A DNA stretch of 64,000 nt, taken from contig JAHBYJ010000001.1 in the NCBI GenBank assembly GCA_019636015.1, forward strand, positions 2,294,066 through 2,358,065, read 5' to 3'. The notes beneath the pieces were generated by a model that had not been told where the DNA came from, made no database searches, and saw nothing but the letters and a program-made list of their open reading frames with translations. Both the position numbers and the translations under genes were made by a program. The DNA comes from Parvibaculaceae bacterium (GTDB taxonomy: Bacteria > Pseudomonadota > Alphaproteobacteria > Parvibaculales > Parvibaculaceae). This document shows positions 58,106-64,000 of this stretch, one piece after another (positions within the stretch are counted from its first letter, which is position 1; each line of letters opens with the position of its first letter).

Positions 58106-58726
58106 ATGATCTTTTATCCGCATGAGCGAATTGCACTCTTTATCGATGGCGCCAATCTCTATTCCGCCGCACGCGGCCTCGGCTTCGACATCGACTACAA
58201 GCGCCTGCTGGACTATTTCCGCGGCAAGGGCACGCTCATCCGTGCTTTCTACTACACCGCCCTGCTCGAAGATCAGGAATATTCGCCGCTCCGGCCGCTG
58301 ATCGACTGGCTCGACTATAACGGTTACTCGGTCGTGACGAAGCCCGCCAAGGAATTCACCGACGCCACCGGCCGGCGCCGCGTGAAGGGCAATATGGACA
58401 TCGAGCTCGCCATCGACGCGCTCGAAATCGCCGACAAGCTCGACCACATGATCCTCTTCTCCGGCGACGGCGATTTCCGCCGTCTCGTCGACGCGCTCCA
58501 GCGCAAAGGCAAGCGCGTCACCGTCGTCTCGACCATGCGCAGCCAGCCGCCCATGATCGCGGACGAATTGCGCCGCCAGGCCGACCAGTATGTCGATCTC
58601 GAGTCCATGCGCGACACGATCGGCCGCAGCCATACGGATCGTCCGGCACCGCCGCTGCGCAACGACGACGATTACGACTATGACGACGACGAGGACGAAG
58701 CCGACAGCCGCCCGGCCCGGGCCTGA
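58106..58726 (+). CDS. NYN-domain (LabA/DUF88) protein
   Basis: A 206-residue protein with a PIN-like NYN nuclease domain. IALFIDGANLYSAARGLGFD carries the first acidic residue (D14), KGNMDIELAIDALEIADKLD the second cluster and ILFSGDGDFRRLVDALQRKG the third. The last 25 residues are an Asp/Glu/Tyr-rich tail (NDDDYDYDDDEDEADS). NYN proteins are usually metal-dependent RNases, and LabA homologues take part in regulatory roles. The target is unknown. It is followed 3 bases later by a uracil-DNA glycosylase, so the two are one transcript. Confidence 0.92.
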   Translation: MIFYPHERIALFIDGANLYSAARGLGFDIDYKRLLDYFRGKGTLIRAFYYTALLEDQEYSPLRPLIDWLDYNGYSVVTKPAKEFTDATGRRRVKGNMDIELAIDALEIADKLDHMILFSGDGDFRRLVDALQRKGKRVTVVSTMRSQPPMIADELRRQADQYVDLESMRDTIGRSHTDRPAPPLRNDDDYDYDDDEDEADSRPARA

Positions 58727-58729
58727 CGA

Positions 58730-59377
58730 ATGCCGCCTTCGGTTCCGGCGGAAGCGCCGCTCGATTGCCCGCTCTGCCCCCGCCTCGTCGCCTATCGCCG
58801 CGACAATGATGTGGCCCATCCCGACTGGTTCAATGCGCCCGTCCCGTCCTTCGGCGACGAGCGCGCGCGCCTTCTCATCGTCGGCCTCGCGCCGGGCGTT
58901 CAAGGAGCGAACCGCACCGGCCGCCCCTTCACCGGCGACTATGCAGGCGACCTTCTCTACGGCACGCTGATGGAGTTCGGCTTCGCCAAGGGCACTTACG
59001 ACGCACGCCCCGATGACGGGCTCGAACTCAAGCGCGCGATGATCACCAATGCGGTGCGCTGCGTGCCGCCGCAGAACAAGCCGACGCCCGCCGAGGCGAA
59101 GAACTGCCTCGGCTTCCTCAAGGCCCGCATCGCCGCGCTGCCGGACCTGAAAGTCATTCTCGCTCTCGGCCGCATCGCGCATGATGCGGTGCTTTCGGCG
59201 CACGGCGTGCGCAAGGCGTCAGCCGCTTTCGGCCATGGCGCGGCGTATGAACTTCCCGGCGGCGTAAGGCTTTTCGACAGCTATCACTGTTCGCGCTACA
59301 ATACGAATACGCGCCGGCTCACGCCGGAAATGTTCCACGGCGTCTTCCGCGACATCACATCCTTTCTTGAAAGCTGA
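58730..59377 (+). CDS. family 5 uracil-DNA glycosylase (UDGb type)
   Basis: A 215-residue iron-sulfur glycosylase that removes uracil, and in this family also hypoxanthine, from DNA. The active-site motif is GLAPGVQGANRTGRPFTGD (residues 52-70), without the catalytic Asp of family 4, which marks family 5. The second motif is YHCSRYNTNTRR. Cysteines 13, 16, 111 and 126 should hold a 4Fe-4S cluster. It begins 3 bases after the NYN gene and is convergent with smpB. Confidence 0.92.
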   Translation: MPPSVPAEAPLDCPLCPRLVAYRRDNDVAHPDWFNAPVPSFGDERARLLIVGLAPGVQGANRTGRPFTGDYAGDLLYGTLMEFGFAKGTYDARPDDGLELKRAMITNAVRCVPPQNKPTPAEAKNCLGFLKARIAALPDLKVILALGRIAHDAVLSAHGVRKASAAFGHGAAYELPGGVRLFDSYHCSRYNTNTRRLTPEMFHGVFRDITSFLES

Positions 59378-59383
59378 AGGGCC

Positions 59384-59881
59384 TCAGCCCTTCTCGCGCA
59401 TGAGACGCGCCTTGTCGCGCTCCCAGCTCCGCTCTTTCAGCGTCTCGCGCTTGTCGGCGAGCTTCTTGCCCTGAGCGAGACCGATCTCGACCTTCACGAA
59501 GCCCTTGTCGTTGAAATACATGCGGAGCGGCACGATGGTCATGCCCTGCCGCTGCACGGCCGCCACCAGCTTGTCGATCTCGCGCCGGTGAAGCAGCAGT
59601 TTCCGCGGCCGCCGCGTTTCATGGTTGAAGCGGTTGGCCTGCAGATAGACCGGGATATAGGCGTTGACCAGCATGATCTCGCCTTCCCGCGTCGCATGAG
59701 CATAGGCTTCGTTGAGACTGCCCTGCCCCGTGCGCAGCGACTTCACCTCGCTGCCCTTGAGCTCGATGCCCGCCTCGAAGGTCTCCGTAATGCTGTAGTT
59801 GAAACGCGCCTTGCGGTTGTCGGCAATGATCTTGCTGCCGTCTCCGGGCTTCTTCTTGGCGCCGCCGCTTTTGGAGGACAT
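59384..59881 (-). CDS. smpB: SsrA-binding protein SmpB
   Basis: A 165-residue tmRNA partner in trans-translation. It shows [20 protein letters not shown] (residues 19-38), [20 protein letters not shown] and [20 protein letters not shown]. The C-terminal tail [20 protein letters not shown] is conserved. CAGGAG lies two bases before the ATG. The tmRNA gene itself is not in the window. dapA is upstream on the same strand with a 25-base gap. Confidence 0.97.
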   Translation of the reverse strand: MSSKSGGAKKKPGDGSKIIADNRKARFNYSITETFEAGIELKGSEVKSLRTGQGSLNEAYAHATREGEIMLVNAYIPVYLQANRFNHETRRPRKLLLHRREIDKLVAAVQRQGMTIVPLRMYFNDKGFVKVEIGLAQGKKLADKRETLKERSWERDKARLMREKG

Positions 59882-59906
59882 GACTCCTGCGTTTCCTTCC
59901 CGCTCC

Positions 59907-60782
59907 TCAGTTGAGGAGCCCGGCGCTCCGCATCGCGTCCCGGACCTTGTCCTGCACGGGCGCGCTCGCCGTCACCAGCGGAAGCCTGATTTCGTTCTCG
60001 CACAGGCCGAGCAGGCTCGCACCATACTTCACCGGCGCCGGATTGGGATCGATGAAGAGCGAATTGTGGAGCGGCATCAGCCGGTCCTGAATCTGCAGCG
60101 CCTTGGCATAGTCCCCAGCCAGCGTCGCCTCCTGGAACTCCGCACAAAGCTTCGGCGCAATATTCGCCGTGACGGAAATGCAGCCGACGCCACCATGCGC
60201 GTTGAAGGCAAGCGCGGTCCCGTCCTCGCCCGAGAGCTGGCAGAACTCGGGGCCCATCGCCTGCCGCTGCAGGCTGACGCGCGCGATATTCGCTGTCGCA
60301 TCCTTCACGCCCACAACGTTCTTGAGCTCAAAAAGCCGCGTCATGGTCTCGAGCGAGATGTCGACGATGGTTCGGCCGGGAATGTTGTAGAGGATGATGG
60401 GGATATCGACGGCATCGTTCACTGCCTTGAAATGCCGGTATATGCCTTCCTGCGACGGCTTGTTGTAATAGCCGGTCACACTGAGCACGGCGTCGGCGCC
60501 CGCATCCTTCGCGAACGCGGTCAGCTCGATGGCCTCGACCGTATTGTTGGAACCCGCCCCGGCGATCACCGGCACCCGGCCGCGCGCCGCCTCGATGCAG
60601 AGCTTCACGACGCGCTTGTGCTCGTCATGCGACAGCGTGGGCGACTCGCCCGTCGTGCCGCAGGGAACCAGCCCATGCGTACCCTGCTCGATTTGCCATT
60701 CGACGAGTTTCACGAACGCAGCCTCATCCACCTCGCCATTCCTGAATGGCGTTATGAGTGCAACGAACGATCCCTTGAACAT
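59907..60782 (-). CDS. dapA: 4-hydroxy-tetrahydrodipicolinate synthase
   Basis: A 291-residue lysine/peptidoglycan precursor enzyme that condenses pyruvate with aspartate semialdehyde. [20 protein letters not shown] at the N-terminus and [20 protein letters not shown] are the first signatures. The second is [20 protein letters not shown], with the catalytic tyrosine. The Schiff-base lysine lies in [11 protein letters not shown] start at [10 protein letters not shown]; a longer frame upstream is not conserved. It is the upstream partner of smpB and divergent from the lytic transglycosylase gene. Confidence 0.97.
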   Translation of the reverse strand: MFKGSFVALITPFRNGEVDEAAFVKLVEWQIEQGTHGLVPCGTTGESPTLSHDEHKRVVKLCIEAARGRVPVIAGAGSNNTVEAIELTAFAKDAGADAVLSVTGYYNKPSQEGIYRHFKAVNDAVDIPIILYNIPGRTIVDISLETMTRLFELKNVVGVKDATANIARVSLQRQAMGPEFCQLSGEDGTALAFNAHGGVGCISVTANIAPKLCAEFQEATLAGDYAKALQIQDRLMPLHNSLFIDPNPAPVKYGASLLGLCENEIRLPLVTASAPVQDKVRDAMRSAGLLN

Positions 60783-61063
60783 GGCTTTGGCTCCGTTACC
60801 CCGGATTAACCCTGCCGGGGGAATTTTCGGGCGTCTCCCGAAGGCGCGCAACATAACCGCAAGTACCCGGCCCGGCAAGAAATCTGCCGGTTTTCCCCGG
60901 TTCCTGTTGCGGCGCAGTGGGCAGCGCGATTAGTCTCGAATTAAAGGACAGAATGGCAGGCTGAGGCTCAGGGCCGCCATGTCGTCGGCGGCGCCTCGCC
61001 CGGCCCTTTCCCGGCCAGCGCGGCAAGTTCAATTTTTTGGTACGGGTAGGCAGCTTGAAGGCC

Positions 61064-63334
61064 ATGTCCTCGGCGATGCGTTTGCGGGTTGCGGCTCTTT
61101 TCCTTGCGGCGCTTGTCGTCATGCCCACACAGGGCTGGACATCGGCTGTCCCTCTTGCGCGCCCCGAACCCGGCAAGCCGGCCGCTGCGCCTGCAAGCGC
61201 CTCGGCGCCAGCCCGCCCGGCCGCCAGCGCCGCCGGGAGTTTTTCCGGCCTTGGCGCCGCCGAGATGACGGCGCTGCGCGCCGCCTATGCCGAGACGGAT
61301 CGCGGCAACTGGCCGACGGCGACGCGGCATCTCTCGCAAGTCTCCGATCCCGTCGCGATCAAGCTCGTCACCTGGTCCCGGCTCATCTCGGACAACAGCA
61401 CCGCGACCTTCTCTGAAATCGTCGCCTTCACGGATGCGAATCCGGGCTGGCCGCGCCGCGCAACGCTCGACCTCCGCGCCGAGCGCGCGCTGCTCACCTA
61501 CCCGCTGTCCAACGAGGATGTGACGGAGTGGTTTTCAGCCACCGCGCCTGCCTCCGGCGAGGGCCGCATCCGCTATGGCAAGGCGCTCCTCGAAATGGGG
61601 CGGACGCAGGAAGGTGCGGAATGGATTCGCCGGGCCTGGGTCGAGAATGATTTTTCCCCGGCACGCCAGAAGGAAATTCTCGCGGCCTATGGCCAGCATA
61701 TAAACACCGAGGCGCAGCAGAACCGCCTTGCCCGCCTTCTCTGGGAACGCCGCACCACCGATGCGCGCACGACAGCGGCGCTTCTCGGACAGGAAGCCCG
61801 CGCGCTGGCGGATGCCCGCATCGAATTCATTTCCGGCTCAAGCCGCGCCCAGGCCGCGCTTTCGCAGGTGCCGCCGGCGCTGCGCGCCGACCCCGGCCTC
61901 CTTTACGAGCAGGTCCGCTATGAGCGCCAGCGCGGCAACGATCACAATGCCCTGCCGCTGCTGCTGACGGCGCCGACGGAAGCGCATCAGCTTGTCCGTC
62001 CCGAGACATGGTGGATCGAGCGCCGCATTCTCGCGCGCAAGGCGCTCGCCGAAGGTCTCTATATGCAGGCCTACCAGATATCCTCGGGCCACGGCCTGAG
62101 CGAGGGCGTGGATTTCGCCGATGCCGAGTTCATGGCGGGCTGGATCGCACTGCAGTTCCTCAACAAGGCCGACATCGCCTATGGCCATTTCCGCAAGCTG
62201 GAGGCGGGCGTCTCGACGCCGATCAGCAAGTCCCGCGCGGAATACTGGTCTGCCCGCGCGGCCGCCGCCGCCGGCAAGCAGGAAGAGGCCGACCGCTATT
62301 TCAAGGCTGCCGCAGCCTACCCGACCACCTTCTATGGTCAGCTCGCGACCGCTGCACTCGCCAGCCGGGGCGGCGACGGTAAGCTCGTTCTGCCCGCCCT
62401 GCCCGCCCGCGACGCCGAGACGACCAAACAGTTCTCCGGCCGCGAACTCGTGCGCGCCGCCCGCATTCTCAAGGATGTGGACCGCGAGCGCGAACTCTGG
62501 GCCGTCATGCTGCATCTCTCGACGACGCTGGAAACCAAGGCGGAGCTCAGCGCCCTTTCCGACCTCGCGCTCAGTTTTGGCGACCGCAAGCTCTCCCTTC
62601 GCATCGCGAAGAACGCGCTTGCCCGCAATATCATCGTCGCCGACCACGCTTATCCGACCGATGCCATGCCCTCATGGACGCATCGCGGGCCGCCGGTCGA
62701 AAAGGCGCTTGTCTATGGCCTGTCGCGCCAGGAAAGCGAGTTCGATCCCAATGCGCTGAGCCCCGCCGGGGCGCGCGGCATCATGCAGCTCATGCCCGGC
62801 ACGGCGCGCATCGTCGCCAAGCAGGTCGGCCTGCCCTACAATCAGAGCCGCCTCAGCGACCCTGTCTATAACGCCACGCTCGGCGCCGCCCATCTCGGCG
62901 ATCTCATCGAGAACGATTTCGGCGGTTCCTACATCATGAGCGTCGCCGCCTACAATGCAGGCGCCTCGCGTGTGCGCCAGTGGGTCGGCAGGTTCGGCGA
63001 TCCGCGCTCGACCGCGGTCGATCCGATCGACTGGATCGAGAACATTCCCTTTTCCGAGACGCGCAACTATGTCCAGCGCGTGATGGAAAACATGGAAGTC
63101 TATCGCGGGCGGCTGAGCGGTACGCCGCAGCCTGTCCGTCTCGATCAGGATATTCGCCGCCACACGGGCGCGGTGCCGATCACGGCGCCGGCGCCGACTC
63201 CCCGTCCGAGCAATATTCCGCTCGCGCCGCCCGGCGCAACACCGGCAGCGGCCGCGCCGGCCTCGGCATCGCACACGCCGGTCGCATCGCCCGGCAACGC
63301 CATGGCGCCCGTGGTCGAAGCGGAAGACCGCTGA
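61064..63334 (+). CDS. slt: soluble lytic murein transglycosylase (Slt type)
   Basis: A protein of about 756 residues. A signal peptide (LRVAALFLAALVVMPTQGWT) is followed by an Ala/Pro-rich linker and a long alpha-helical, TPR-like doughnut region (about residues 60-520), as in Slt70. The catalytic domain has YGLSRQESEFDPNALSPAGA with the catalytic glutamate, RGIMQLMPGTARIVAKQVG, and SVAAYNAGASRVRQWVGRFG. It cleaves peptidoglycan glycan strands with 1,6-anhydro formation. The C-terminal 60 residues are Pro/Ala-rich. The start is uncertain: an ATG at 61076 is the alternative. Confidence 0.93.
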   Translation: MSSAMRLRVAALFLAALVVMPTQGWTSAVPLARPEPGKPAAAPASASAPARPAASAAGSFSGLGAAEMTALRAAYAETDRGNWPTATRHLSQVSDPVAIKLVTWSRLISDNSTATFSEIVAFTDANPGWPRRATLDLRAERALLTYPLSNEDVTEWFSATAPASGEGRIRYGKALLEMGRTQEGAEWIRRAWVENDFSPARQKEILAAYGQHINTEAQQNRLARLLWERRTTDARTTAALLGQEARALADARIEFISGSSRAQAALSQVPPALRADPGLLYEQVRYERQRGNDHNALPLLLTAPTEAHQLVRPETWWIERRILARKALAEGLYMQAYQISSGHGLSEGVDFADAEFMAGWIALQFLNKADIAYGHFRKLEAGVSTPISKSRAEYWSARAAAAAGKQEEADRYFKAAAAYPTTFYGQLATAALASRGGDGKLVLPALPARDAETTKQFSGRELVRAARILKDVDRERELWAVMLHLSTTLETKAELSALSDLALSFGDRKLSLRIAKNALARNIIVADHAYPTDAMPSWTHRGPPVEKALVYGLSRQESEFDPNALSPAGARGIMQLMPGTARIVAKQVGLPYNQSRLSDPVYNATLGAAHLGDLIENDFGGSYIMSVAAYNAGASRVRQWVGRFGDPRSTAVDPIDWIENIPFSETRNYVQRVMENMEVYRGRLSGTPQPVRLDQDIRRHTGAVPITAPAPTPRPSNIPLAPPGATPAAAAPASASHTPVASPGNAMAPVVEAEDR

Positions 63335-63401
63335 CACAATCTTGCCGCTTGCCGTCCGGCGCGCGCCTGCACATGATCCCCTTCCTCGAATGCCGGGAGA
63401 C

Positions 63402-64000
63402 ATGACCATGGCCGCTGCCTACCGAGACATCTTCTATACGAGCCAGGATGGGCTGAAGCTCTACGCGCGCGATTATGGCGATCGCGCCGCGCCCGGTTCG
63501 CCGGTCATCTGCCTGCCGGGCCTGACCCGCAACTCGAAGGACTTTGCCACCCTCGCCGAGCAGCTCGCGACACAGCATCGCGTCATCTGCGCGGACTTTC
63601 GGGGCCGCGGCCGCTCCGCCTGGTGCGACAACTGGGCGGACTACACCCCCGCTCACGAGATGATGGACACGCTCGACCTGATGGGTGCGGCGGGCATCGG
63701 TCAGGCGGTCTTCATTGGCACCTCGCGCGGCGGCATCGTCACCATGGCGCTTGCCGCCTTCCGCCCGAACGTCATCAAGGCGGCCGTGCTGAACGACATC
63801 GGACCGGAACTCGAGCAAAAGGGCATCGAACGGATCGCAGGCTATGTCGGCATCATGGAAACACCCGCTACGTGGGACGAGGCGGCCGTGAAACTCCGGG
63901 TGATGAACGAGCGCGAATTTCCGTCGCTGACCGCCGAAGAATGGCGCGCCTTTGCCCGCCGTACCTTTGCCGAGGAGCATGGCGCTCCGAAGCTCGACTA
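63402..64000 (+). CDS. alpha/beta hydrolase, partial
   Basis: The frame starts at an ATG with GGGAGA just upstream and runs to the window end without a stop (about 199 codons). VICLPGLTRNSKDFATLAEQ supplies the oxyanion region and VICADFRGRGRSAWCDNWAD the usual strand-turn segment. The nucleophile is the serine of FIGTSRGGIVTMALAAFRP (G-x-S-x-G). The acid and histidine lie beyond the window. The substrate is unknown. It starts 67 bases after the transglycosylase gene on the same strand. Confidence 0.88.
   Translation, partial: MTMAAAYRDIFYTSQDGLKLYARDYGDRAAPGSPVICLPGLTRNSKDFATLAEQLATQHRVICADFRGRGRSAWCDNWADYTPAHEMMDTLDLMGAAGIGQAVFIGTSRGGIVTMALAAFRPNVIKAAVLNDIGPELEQKGIERIAGYVGIMETPATWDEAAVKLRVMNEREFPSLTAEEWRAFARRTFAEEHGAPKLD

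Overview
The window is a piece of an alphaproteobacterial chromosome of the Hyphomicrobiales (Rhizobiales) type, high in G+C apart from its left edge. The evidence is a set of lineage markers: a C4-pathway 5-aminolevulinate synthase (hemA), a MucR/Ros regulator, an LdtR-type MarR regulator, a Mg-type HemB, heme A synthase, a DUF2842 protein, a ubiquinol-cytochrome c chaperone homologue, a RibB protein with a degenerate GTP cyclohydrolase II half, and a bifunctional Rsh enzyme. Parvibaculum or a near relative is a reasonable guess, but the sequence alone does not prove it. Most of the window is core genome in tightly packed operons with many 4-base ATGA overlaps.

Layout. 1-1800 is an accessory edge: an AT-rich, truncated HsdR_N-like nuclease gene, an orphan higA and three long inverted-repeat elements. 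1803-4400 holds a DMT exporter, ctaA, a DUF2842 protein, a 27-residue membrane micro-ORF and tRNA-Pro(GGG). 4512-9448 is merR-ihfA-fabH-plsX (fatty acid/phospholipid initiation) with DUF177 and a UQCC-type chaperone, and bamE divergent. 9476-14332 has a universal stress protein coupled to a KefB-like antiporter, then the K+-insensitive H+-pyrophosphatase hppA with a strong terminator. 14479-21267 is the classic glyA-nrdR-ribD-ribE-ribBX-ribH-nusB-thiL string. 21730-26602 has a zinc-less MucR, hemA, a phosphodiesterase, and an L,D-transpeptidase downstream of its likely regulator LdtR. 26745-33600 has a valine-degradation set (acyl-CoA dehydrogenase, 3-hydroxyisobutyryl-CoA hydrolase, mmsB), hemB, a short TetR protein and an ornithine/lysine decarboxylase with a second beta-hydroxyacid dehydrogenase.

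33666-36110 is the most unusual locus: exbB, exbD, a second exbD whose membrane aspartate is asparagine, and a protein with a TonB-type anchor and proline-rich arm but a cysteine-containing C-terminal domain that is not TonB. 36379-46561 holds a MarR regulator, a flavin reductase, motA-motB, an RDD protein, an SLC13/TrkA-C permease, the Bpt aminoacyl-transferase and a TRAP transporter for a carboxylate or 2-oxo acid. 46568-57919 is the housekeeping series folK, rpoZ, rsh, pyrE, DUF2062, pdxJ, acpS, lepB, rnc, era, recO, parC, all leftward. 58106-64000 carries an NYN-domain protein, a family 5 uracil-DNA glycosylase, smpB, dapA, a soluble lytic transglycosylase and a truncated alpha/beta hydrolase.

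I found no insertion sequence, prophage, CRISPR array or rRNA. The strongest candidates for something undescribed are the asymmetric ExbB/ExbD/ExbD/TonB-like operon and the micro-ORF that follows tRNA-Pro.
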